NCBI GenBank assembly: GCA_036505275.1
Contig: DASXTS010000306.1
Span: forward strand, 1 to 5,319
Source: DASXTS01 sp036505275
Lineage (GTDB): Bacteria > Actinomycetota > Actinomycetes > Mycobacteriales > Pseudonocardiaceae
Direction of reading: 5' to 3'
Length of the DNA stretch: 5,319 bases
Of the stretch, positions 1-4,058 are shown piece by piece. The notes under the pieces were generated by a model, which was not told the DNA's origin, did not search any database, and was given only the letters and a program-made list of their open reading frames with translations. Positions within the stretch are counted from its first letter, which is position 1. Every line of letters starts with the position of its first letter. The position numbers were made by a program, and so were the translations under genes.

Positions 1-34
1 CTTCCGGGGTGTCGCGGTTCGGGTGGTTCGGGGT

Positions 35-107
35 GGCCCGGGACGTCGAAGTTGGTGGCTCTCCGGCGTCCCGGGCCTTGCCGGGCCCTTGGGGGATCGG
101 GCCCGGC
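35..107. repeat. Two adjacent GC-rich inverted repeats in a gene-free left edge
   Basis: Positions 1-148 hold no gene I can support. They contain two perfect inverted repeats side by side. The first pairs GGCCCGGGACG (35-45) with CGTCCCGGGCC (67-77), an 11-bp stem around 21 nt. The second pairs GCCGGGCCC (80-88) with GGGCCCGGC (99-107), a 9-bp stem around 10 nt. Read on the minus strand they lie about 40 bp after the stop of the 149-478 gene, so they could act as tandem transcription terminators without U-tracts, as is frequent in high-GC actinobacteria. In this GC-saturated sequence some self-complementarity is expected by chance, but two perfect adjacent stems are above what I would expect. 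A low-complexity open frame also runs through here on the minus strand, without a convincing start or ribosome binding site. Confidence 0.5.
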
Positions 108-148
108 TCGGGATCGGCGACCAGGGAGGCAAGCCGCCGAGCACCGAG

Positions 149-478
149 TCAGGAGGGTGTTCGGCCGGTTTCGTGGTGTCCCTCGACCCATGACGGAAGT
201 AGGCCCGGTTCGTCGTCGAGTTCACGGCCGGACGCGTCGGGGTCTTCCGGAATCTCCTCCGGCACGGCCATGGGCACCCGCAGTTTGCCGTCGTACCGGT
301 CCACCTCAGGCTGCAGGTAGTACGGGTCGCGGTACACGACCAGCACGCGCTCACGGCCACGCTCGATGTACGGCTCGGCGTAAAGGACCTTCGCCACATG
401 CCACATGGCCGTCCAGTCGCCGCGTTTCAGGTCCCGCGCCTGTTTCTCTTCTCGTTCGACCACGGCTATCGTCTCCAT
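149..478 (-). CDS. Hypothetical phage-type protein, 109 aa
   Basis: I do not recognise the family. The ATG at 476-478 is preceded on the minus strand by an AAGGGAG-type ribosome binding site (complement of about 487-493) spaced about 8 nt, which supports this start. The N-terminal third is charged and helical (residues 1-20, METIAVVEREEKQARDLKRG). The middle (about 28-70) looks beta-rich, with aromatic and charged residues (VLYAEPY, RVLVVYRDPYYL). The C-terminus (about 70-109) is acidic and Pro-rich and probably disordered (EEIPEDPDASG). No signal peptide, membrane segment or catalytic motif is visible. It is the most distal gene of the leftward arm and is separated from its upstream neighbour by a strong hairpin, so its expression may differ from the rest of the operon. 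Confidence 0.72.
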   Translation of the reverse strand: METIAVVEREEKQARDLKRGDWTAMWHVAKVLYAEPYIERGRERVLVVYRDPYYLQPEVDRYDGKLRVPMAVPEEIPEDPDASGRELDDEPGLLPSWVEGHHETGRTPS

Positions 479-525
479 CAGGTCGACTCCCTTCTGTCCT
501 TTCGGCGTGCTGGGTGGGGTCGTCC

Positions 526-555
526 GCGGCTCGCCCGAGCAACCGGGCGAGCCGC
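526..555 (-). terminator. Perfect 12-bp-stem hairpin, terminator-like
   Basis: GCGGCTCGCCCG (526-537) is perfectly complementary to CGGGCGAGCCGC (544-555), with a 6-nt loop. On the minus strand it begins 2 nt after the TAG stop (558-560) of the 161-aa gene and ends about 47 nt before the start of the 109-aa gene. Position and stability fit an intrinsic terminator or a partial terminator/processing stem inside the leftward operon. No U-tract follows, which is common for GC-rich actinobacterial terminators but lowers certainty. Because the hairpin is symmetric it could act on either strand, but only minus-strand genes flank it. Confidence 0.65.
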
Positions 556-557
556 AA

Positions 558-1043
558 CTACGTCGGTGGTGCTGTCACGTTTGCGCCTGCTCGGACGGCT
601 TGGGGCGCGTCCGTGCTTTCGCGCGCCGGGGGCGAGCCGGCGGCAGGGCCCGGCGGCAGGCCCCTCACCCGGGCGTCCGGACCCGGGTGGTCTTGGAACA
701 TCACACGGTCGGCGGCATTCCCGACGGCGAGGCGACCCACCTCGGTCAGCCCGCGCCGCACTTGGAGGACGTCGGAGCGGAGCATCGCTAGCTTCACGTG
801 GACCAGGGGCTCACCCGCGAACGCCTCTGCACTGGATGCGGTCCGCGGGTCGAAGTCGCGGCCGAGGGCGTTGATGAGTTGCTCGGCGAGGATCCTGGCG
901 GACAGGACGACCTCGGCGAGCGGCGGCAGGTCGGGCAGCTCGTGGCCGTTGCCGTGCGGCGGCCCGGACGGGCTCGGATGGGTGGGGCCGCTGGGCTTGG
1001 GTCCGGGGCCGGCGGGCTTCGGCGGCGCGGGCTTGCTGGTCAT
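558..1043 (-). CDS. Hypothetical protein with Pro/Gly-rich N-terminus, 161 aa
   Basis: No family recognised. The ATG (1041-1043) overlaps the TGA of the methyltransferase gene as ATGA, and a strong GGGGAGG site (complement of 1051-1057) lies 7 nt upstream, so the start is well supported and translation is coupled. Residues 1 to about 40 are a Pro/Gly/Ser/Lys-rich, probably disordered leader (KPAPPKPAGPGPKPSGP). Residues about 41-115 look like a compact helical domain (EVVLSARILAEQLINALGRDF, then VHVKLAMLRSDVLQVRRGLT). The last 40 or so residues are again Pro/Ala/Gly-rich and end in APPT. The tight coupling suggests it is made together with the methyltransferase, but nothing in the sequence says it is a specificity, restriction or accessory subunit. 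A hairpin follows its stop immediately. Confidence 0.7.
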   Translation of the reverse strand: MTSKPAPPKPAGPGPKPSGPTHPSPSGPPHGNGHELPDLPPLAEVVLSARILAEQLINALGRDFDPRTASSAEAFAGEPLVHVKLAMLRSDVLQVRRGLTEVGRLAVGNAADRVMFQDHPGPDARVRGLPPGPAAGSPPARESTDAPQAVRAGANVTAPPT

Positions 1044-2083
1044 GCCACGACCTCCCCGAAGAGGTCGAATTGGCCATCCGTTTCCTTGGGCGGCTTAGCG
1101 ACCCCGAGGGCCTTCGCGATCTGCGCACGGTCTGAGGTCCGCCACTTCGCGAGGCGGCAGTAGTCGGCGGACATGTCGACGCTGATCCCGCGGCGGCCGA
1201 GCGCTTCGGCGACCAGCGCTGTCGTGCCGGTCCCGCCAAATGGATCGGCGACTGTCCCGCCGGGCGGTGACCAGCCGAGAATGATGCGGCGTGGCCATTC
1301 GGTTGCGAACGCGGCGAAGTGGTCGACGCCGAGGTGATCGGGCACGGTCAGCGGCTCGGCGGCGATGGTCCAGACGGAACCCGGCAACTTCCCAAGCGGG
1401 TTTTCGCTGCGCCGCCAGTCGATTACCTTGTCGGCTTGGCCGGTATCTCCACGGCTTGCGTCTGTCCGGCCCAGCGTGCGCGTGCCCCACGGCTTGTTTT
1501 CGCTGTAGGGCTCGCGGATCTCGTCGACGGCGCCGTAATACCGCGGGTTCAGGGTCAGGTGAAACCACTGCTCATGGCTGCGCCGCACCCGGTCGGTGAC
1601 CGACTCGGGCAGGCCGTTGGGCTTCGACCAGATCACCTCGGCGCGCAGGATCAGCCCGAGGTCGTCGATGCAGCGGAGCGCGTACCGCCACGGCAGCCCG
1701 ATCAGCGACTTGGGCGGCATACCCGGCACTCGCTTAGTGGCCGTGCGCGCTTTCGCCGAGGTGTGGCCGCCGCCCGCATACCGCTCGGCGGACATCTCGG
1801 CGAGGTTGCCGCCGCCACCGGCTCCGGTCGAGTACTTGTCACCGAGGTTGACCCAGAGCGACCCTGCCGGCTTCAGCACGCGCATGCACTCGCGGGTGCA
1901 CTCGATCAGGCTGTCCACGTAGGCGGCCGGGGTCGGCTCGGAGCCGATCTGCCCGTCATAGTGGGCGCCGCCGTCGGTGTAGGAGCGCAGCGCCCAGTAC
2001 GGCGGCGAGGTGCAGATCAGGTCCACGGACTGGTCGGCGAGTGGCAGCGAACGGGCATCGGCGCGCAGAAGGGCGGCGGTCAA
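1040..2083 (-). CDS. Beta-class DNA methyltransferase (N4-cytosine or N6-adenine), orphan
   Basis: This protein of 347 aa transfers a methyl group from S-adenosylmethionine to an exocyclic amino group of a base in DNA. The catalytic motif IV is TSPPYW at residues 25-30, near the N-terminus. The cofactor-binding motif I is DPFGGTGTT at 280-288, near the C-terminus, followed by the acidic motif in GISVDMS (299-305). This order (IV first, I last) defines the beta class. SPPY is more typical of N4-cytosine enzymes but does not exclude N6-adenine. The region about 80-240 is the variable target-recognition part. The C-terminus carries QFDLF (338-342), which resembles a sliding-clamp-binding peptide. 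The start is a TTG at 2081-2083. No restriction nuclease gene is visible in the window, so this looks like a solitary phage methyltransferase, plausibly protecting the element's DNA from host restriction or marking it. The target sequence cannot be deduced. Confidence 0.95.
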   Translation of the reverse strand: MTAALLRADARSLPLADQSVDLICTSPPYWALRSYTDGGAHYDGQIGSEPTPAAYVDSLIECTRECMRVLKPAGSLWVNLGDKYSTGAGGGGNLAEMSAERYAGGGHTSAKARTATKRVPGMPPKSLIGLPWRYALRCIDDLGLILRAEVIWSKPNGLPESVTDRVRRSHEQWFHLTLNPRYYGAVDEIREPYSENKPWGTRTLGRTDASRGDTGQADKVIDWRRSENPLGKLPGSVWTIAAEPLTVPDHLGVDHFAAFATEWPRRIILGWSPPGGTVADPFGGTGTTALVAEALGRRGISVDMSADYCRLAKWRTSDRAQIAKALGVAKPPKETDGQFDLFGEVVA

Positions 2084-2096
2084 CGATTCACCCCTC
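2084..2096 (-). promoter_or_regulatory. Ribosome binding site that selects the TTG start of the methyltransferase
   Basis: On the minus strand GAGGGG (complement of 2091-2096) lies 7 nt before TTG (2083-2081). The site overlaps the end of the ribbon-helix-helix gene, whose TGA (2090-2088) falls between the site and the TTG. No ATG or GTG occurs in frame nearby upstream of motif IV, and motif IV begins only 25 residues in, so TTG is the only plausible start. This arrangement implies translation by ribosomes arriving from the upstream gene. Confidence 0.7.
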
Positions 2097-2297
2097 GTCC
2101 TTGCCGACGCGCGGACCGAAGATCCGGGTCAGCACCTCGTACACCTGAACAGCGCGGTTGATGGTGTCGGTGCACGTGTTGCCCTCGTTGGCGGCGGCAG
2201 CCTCGACCGCTTCCCATGCCTTGACGGTGAAGTTGACGCTGACCTCGACCAGGCCAACGGGGACGTCCAGCTCGGCGTTCGGCTTCACGTCGGTCAT
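2088..2297 (-). CDS. Ribbon-helix-helix DNA-binding protein, 69 aa
   Basis: A short beta-strand (VEVSVNFTV, residues 17-25) is followed by two helices separated by a turn (KAWEAVEAAAANEG, then TCTDTINRAVQVYEVLTRIF). This is the Arc/MetJ/CopG ribbon-helix-helix pattern. In that fold the strands of a dimer insert into the major groove, and the T-D-T-I-N-R-A segment starts the second helix. The first 16 residues and the last 8 or so are probably flexible. The ATG overlaps the TGA of the preceding HTH gene as ATGA, with only a weak GGCGGG upstream, so translation is likely coupled. The methyltransferase starts 4 nt after its stop. It is probably a small transcription regulator of the element. An antitoxin role is possible from the fold alone, but no toxin-like partner sits beside it. 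Assignment rests on pattern only. Confidence 0.75.
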   Translation of the reverse strand: MTDVKPNAELDVPVGLVEVSVNFTVKAWEAVEAAAANEGNTCTDTINRAVQVYEVLTRIFGPRVGKDEG

Positions 2298-2533
2298 GCG
2301 ACACCCGCCACGGACTCAGTCGCGGCGGGAAGGAACTGCGTCATCGGCACGCCGAGCAGGTCGGCGACCTTGGACAGCTCCGACACGTCGAACGGAACTT
2401 CACCCTTCAACCGCCGCCAGGCCGCTCCCTGGGATAGCCCGAGCACGCGGCCGAGCTCGCGTTGCGGCACGTTTTGTCGGGCCATTTCGGCACGTACCTC
2501 TGCCGCCACGCTGGCGGTGATAGTCTCGCTCAC
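2294..2533 (-). CDS. Cro/CI-type HTH regulator, 79 aa (leftward arm)
   Basis: This is a single XRE-family helix-turn-helix domain with almost nothing else. Helix 2 is about residues 24-31 (QRELGRVLG) and the recognition helix is about 34-44 (SQGAAWRRLKG), followed by FDVSELSKVADLLGVP, a typical fourth and fifth helix. It is paralogous to the divergent protein at 2658: I count 32 identities over 68 residues aligned without gaps. It ends directly after the domain, like Cro proteins. The GTG start has no ribosome binding site upstream. It sits about 7 nt after a -10 element, so the mRNA is probably leaderless. It is the first gene of the leftward operon and likely represses one or both hub promoters through the palindromes at 2541-2561 and 2626-2650. 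Calling it the Cro-like partner is inference from its position ahead of methyltransferase rather than integrase. Confidence 0.88.
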   Translation of the reverse strand: MSETITASVAAEVRAEMARQNVPQRELGRVLGLSQGAAWRRLKGEVPFDVSELSKVADLLGVPMTQFLPAATESVAGVA

Positions 2534-2539
2534 ACCGCT

Positions 2540-2570
2540 AGTTCTACACGGTCACCGTGACGCTCGTCAA
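2540..2570 (-). promoter_or_regulatory. Leftward promoter PL, leaderless
   Basis: On the minus strand a -35 element TTGACG (complement of 2565-2570) is followed after 18 bp by TAGAAC (complement of 2541-2546, next base T). The distance from the -10 to the GTG at 2533 is 7 nt, which puts the likely transcription start at or within a base or two of the GTG. The operator palindrome occupies the spacer, so protein bound there would block RNA polymerase. Sequence reading only; the -35 is close to the sigma-70-type consensus TTGACA. Confidence 0.65.
2541..2561. promoter_or_regulatory. Operator O1 (near leftward gene)
   Basis: The 12 bases GTTCTACACGGT (2541-2552) recur exactly at 2626-2637. Around centre 2553 the site contains the perfect palindrome CACGGT-C-ACCGTG (2547-2559). 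Aligned to the second site it reads TACACG-GTCAC-CGTGAC, against TACACG-GTGAG-CGTGTA. It lies between the -35 and -10 of the leftward promoter, with its centre 20 bp from the GTG start. The likely binders are the paralogous HTH proteins encoded on either side. Confidence 0.75.
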
Positions 2571-2585
2571 CACGCTGACAGTGAT
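2569..2585. promoter_or_regulatory. Possible third, weaker operator O3
   Basis: AACACG-CTGAC-AGTGAT keeps the left half-site (5 of 6 against TACACG), the 5-bp spacing and the GTG of the right half. In all, 8 of 12 arm positions match the consensus. Its centre (2577) is 24 bp from O1. It overlaps the leftward -35 element by two bases. It could be a low-affinity site used at high repressor level, but the match is weak and may be chance. Confidence 0.3.
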
Positions 2586-2621
2586 GATCTTTCGCTGTTC
2601 GTGCCATTGTCTGGTTACCCA

Positions 2622-2651
2622 TTGCGTTCTACACGGTGAGCGTGTAAGACT
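2622..2651 (+). promoter_or_regulatory. Rightward promoter PR, leaderless
   Basis: TTGCGT (2622-2627) as -35 is followed after 17 bp by TAAGAC (2645-2650, next base T) as -10. The ATG at 2658 is 7 nt after the -10, the same distance as in the leftward promoter, and no Shine-Dalgarno sequence precedes it. A leaderless transcript starting at or beside the ATG is therefore likely. The -35 is weaker than that of the leftward promoter, which may set a default bias in the switch. Operator O2 fills the spacer and touches the -10. Confidence 0.62.
2626..2650. promoter_or_regulatory. Operator O2 (near rightward gene)
   Basis: The perfect palindrome TACACG-GTGAG-CGTGTA (2630-2646, centre 2638) is extended by a matching GT (2626-2627) and AC (2649-2650) at its edges. 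It shares 12 exact bases with O1 and 17 of 19 positions overall. Its centre is 20 bp from the ATG at 2658, mirroring O1. O1 and O2 centres are 85 bp apart, about eight helical turns, so proteins on both sites could face the same side and interact through a loop. It is more symmetric than O1 and so may be the stronger site. Confidence 0.78.
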
Positions 2652-2657
2652 CTCCCC

Positions 2658-3098
2658 ATGACTGAGGCGATGGGGGTCGCCACCCAGACGGCATTGAGCG
2701 CCGCCGTGGCGGATGAGATCCGAGTGGCCTTGGCTCGGAAGCGAATGAGCGCAGCCGGACTGGCACGCGCTCTCGGCGTCAGCCAGACCTACGTCTGGCG
2801 GCGGCTCGAAGGACAGACGAGTTTCGACCTAAACGACCTAGAGAAGATCTCCGACATCGTCGGAGTGCCCATCGTCCAATTGCTGACGGCGGCCACCGAT
2901 TCGGTCAGCCGTGACCTCAATCCTCGTTTAAGTCGGCCTGGCCGTAAGGACGACCCGAAGCCCGTCCGGCACGTCGCACCTCGCCGGTTCGGCCCACCGC
3001 GGCGTGACCCCAACGGGCCGCCATCGGCCACACCGCTGAGCAGCCGCCGGCCGCGCGACACCAGGCCGGTCAAGCGGCCGATGGCCGTAGCATCCTGA
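2658..3098 (+). CDS. Cro/CI-type HTH regulator with Arg/Pro-rich tail, 146 aa (rightward arm)
   Basis: Residues about 15-82 form an XRE-family helix-turn-helix domain: helix 2 at about 33-40 (AGLARALG), recognition helix at about 42-52 (SQTYVWRRLEG), then FDLNDLEKISDIVGVP. The domain is paralogous to the divergent 2294-2533 protein and shares its SQxxxWRRLxG recognition helix, so overlapping operator preference is expected. Residues about 85-146 are unlike the paralogue: Arg/Pro-rich and probably disordered, with no LexA/CI-type S24 peptidase domain. Self-cleavage on DNA damage therefore has no visible basis. The start at 2658 is leaderless and matches the mirrored promoter geometry; an in-frame ATG at 2670 is less likely. 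A rare TTA leucine codon falls at 2928-2930, at the beginning of the tail. Sitting ahead of integrase, it is the better candidate for the lysogeny repressor, but this is inference. Confidence 0.88.
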   Translation: MTEAMGVATQTALSAAVADEIRVALARKRMSAAGLARALGVSQTYVWRRLEGQTSFDLNDLEKISDIVGVPIVQLLTAATDSVSRDLNPRLSRPGRKDDPKPVRHVAPRRFGPPRRDPNGPPSATPLSSRRPRDTRPVKRPMAVAS

Positions 3099-3136
3099 CA
3101 CCCGCAAGCATCGACACCCGAGAGCAAAGGATCAAC

Positions 3137-3343
3137 ATGGCACTGACCAACGGCCGTCACGAAGATGACGATGAAGTGGTCCTCACCTACTCAGCATTCA
3201 GCAATATCAGTTTCCACGGCGTTCTTGCTACCGGCGTCACCTGGAAAGAGTGGCGCGAACTGAGTGGGGACGAGCAGGACGAAGTGATCCGCGAGACCAC
3301 AGCCGACCTGCTGGACATTGGTATCCAGGACGACGAGGCCTGA
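3137..3343 (+). CDS. Small acidic protein, 68 aa
   Basis: A Shine-Dalgarno-like AAAGGA (3126-3131) lies 5 nt before the ATG, and the gene follows the HTH gene after 38 bp. The protein is strongly acidic, with an Asp/Glu cluster at residues 8-13 and an acidic end (DIGIQDDEA). A predicted beta segment (VVLTYSAFSNISFHGVL, 14-30) is followed by TWKEWRELSGDEQDEVIRE (34-52), a likely helix. The pattern of a short strand pair and then a W-x-E-W helix is seen in many small phage proteins, but I cannot name the family with confidence. Acidic proteins of this size next to repressors can be antirepressors or DNA mimics; that is only a possibility here. A long hairpin follows. Confidence 0.72.
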   Translation: MALTNGRHEDDDEVVLTYSAFSNISFHGVLATGVTWKEWRELSGDEQDEVIRETTADLLDIGIQDDEA

Positions 3344-3356
3344 CATAACAGAAGAC

Positions 3357-3391
3357 GGCCCCCGGCGGCGCGTGAACGCCAACCGAGGGCC
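3357..3391 (+). terminator. Long GC hairpin between the small acidic gene and the integrase cluster
   Basis: GGCCCCCGG (3357-3365) pairs with CCGAGGGCC (3383-3391) with one C-A mismatch, and an inner stem GGCG/CGCC (3367-3370 with 3377-3380) caps it around a CGTGAA loop. It begins 13 nt after the TGA at 3341-3343 and ends 13 nt before the AGGAGG of the next gene. The trailing bases are TTGATC, not a real U-tract. It could terminate or attenuate transcription from the rightward promoter, limiting integrase expression, or act as an mRNA-stabilising stem. On the opposite strand the stem is followed by the T-rich TCTTCTGTT, which is the better terminator tail, though no minus-strand gene runs through here. 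Confidence 0.55.
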
Positions 3392-3420
3392 TTGATCGCC
3401 AGCTAGGAGGCGACCCAAGA

Positions 3421-3651
3421 ATGACAGTAACCAGTGCAGCGGCCGCGCAGCGCTCCCTCGACGAGGTCGAGCGGATGGCGGCACAGATGACCCGCTTCCC
3501 CGACTTGGCGCAGCAGCGCCGGTGGGCGATCGAGCGAGTCAGGGTCATCGCCGATGACGAATACCTCGACCCCACCGCCGCGCGTCGGCAGATCCGCAAC
3601 GTCCTCGCCGGCCTCGACCTGGCCGAGCAGCGCCGGCGGGCCGACCGATGA
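3421..3651 (+). CDS. Hypothetical helical protein, 76 aa
   Basis: The ATG at 3421 is preceded by a full AGGAGG (3405-3410) spaced 10 nt, which supports this start. The protein is almost entirely helical by composition: Ala-, Arg- and Glu-rich, with segments RSLDEVERMAAQMTRF and QQRRWAIERVRVIADDEY and an Arg-rich end (LAEQRRRADR). No membrane segment or catalytic motif is seen and I do not recognise a family. It is the first of three genes joined by ATGA overlaps that end in integrase. A small charged protein beside integrase could be an excisionase or recombination directionality factor, but no winged-helix or HTH signature is visible, so I do not assign one. Confidence 0.75.
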   Translation: MTVTSAAAAQRSLDEVERMAAQMTRFPDLAQQRRWAIERVRVIADDEYLDPTAARRQIRNVLAGLDLAEQRRRADR

Positions 3652-4058
3652 ACGACCTGATCACCTGGCTGCGCGCACAGCTGGACGACGACGAGCGGGT
3701 GACGCAGGCGTGCGCCGAGGTCTACCCGGCGCCTTGGGACATGTCCGATCGAGGGCATACCGCCCTGGTCAGAGCCGACGAGCCCGACTTCCGGATCGTG
3801 GCCGAACTGGAGCAGAGTTCCGCGATTGACGGCTGGCTCGGTGAGCGGCTCGAGCACATCGCCCGCTGGGATCCGGCGCGCGTGCTGGCCGAGGTCGACG
3901 CCAAGCGGCGGATCCTGGACATGTGGGCGGATGCGCAGTCTGCCGAGTTCCCGGACTACTGGGGCGGCTACGCAACTGCACTCGATGACGTGGTGCGTCA
4001 GCTTGCTCTGCCGTACGCCGACCGGCCCGGGTTCCGCGCCGAGTGGCGGCCGAGATGA
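3648..4058 (+). CDS. DUF6221-like protein, 136 aa
   Basis: The pattern matches what I know of DUF6221, a family of unknown function found in actinobacteria and their phages. It opens with MNDLITWLRAQLDDDE (residues 1-16), has a central HIARWDPARVLAEVDAKRRIL core (about 70-92) and ends LALPYADRPGFRAEWRPR, where the ALPY-D-P-x-x-x-x-EW ending is characteristic. No enzyme motif or membrane segment is seen. The ATG overlaps the TGA of the preceding gene as ATGA, and its own TGA overlaps the likely integrase ATG in the same way, so the three proteins are probably made in fixed proportion. The family name is from memory of its conserved ends; the function is unknown. Confidence 0.85.
   Translation: MNDLITWLRAQLDDDERVTQACAEVYPAPWDMSDRGHTALVRADEPDFRIVAELEQSSAIDGWLGERLEHIARWDPARVLAEVDAKRRILDMWADAQSAEFPDYWGGYATALDDVVRQLALPYADRPGFRAEWRPR

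Noticed and set aside
1..148. A minus-strand gene entering from the left edge
   Set aside because: All minus frames here stay open, as expected at this GC content, but none has a start codon with a ribosome binding site, and the translations are Pro/Arg-rich without a fold.
52..1098. Long plus-strand open frame of 348 codons
   Set aside because: Its translation is Arg/Pro/Ser-rich with no domain. It runs antisense to the minus-strand genes at 149-478 and 558-1043, which have ribosome binding sites and coupled starts. It is a GC-driven shadow frame.
1040..2083. A complete restriction-modification system
   Set aside because: Only the methyltransferase is recognisable. Neither neighbour shows a PD-(D/E)XK, HNH or other nuclease motif.
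1319..2161. Plus-strand open frame of 280 codons opposite the methyltransferase
   Set aside because: The minus strand encodes a methyltransferase with motifs IV and I intact over the same bases. The plus frame shows no recognisable domain.
2088..2533. Toxin-antitoxin module formed by the HTH and ribbon-helix-helix proteins
   Set aside because: Both proteins are DNA-binding types and neither looks like a toxin. The promoter architecture and the integrase nearby fit a lysogeny switch better.
2988..3020. GGTTCGGCC resembling a tRNA T-loop
   Set aside because: The flanking bases do not form a T-stem or acceptor stem and the segment lies inside a coding frame.
2898..3098. attP inside the 3' end of the repressor gene, as in integration-dependent immunity of some mycobacteriophages
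   Set aside because: The long tail invites this idea, but I find no tRNA-like core sequence in the region, no clear degradation tag, and the integrase is about 1 kb away with three genes between.
3421..3651. Excisionase (Xis) assignment for the 76-aa protein
   Set aside because: Size and position fit, but no winged-helix or MerR-like HTH pattern is visible, so the name would be a guess.
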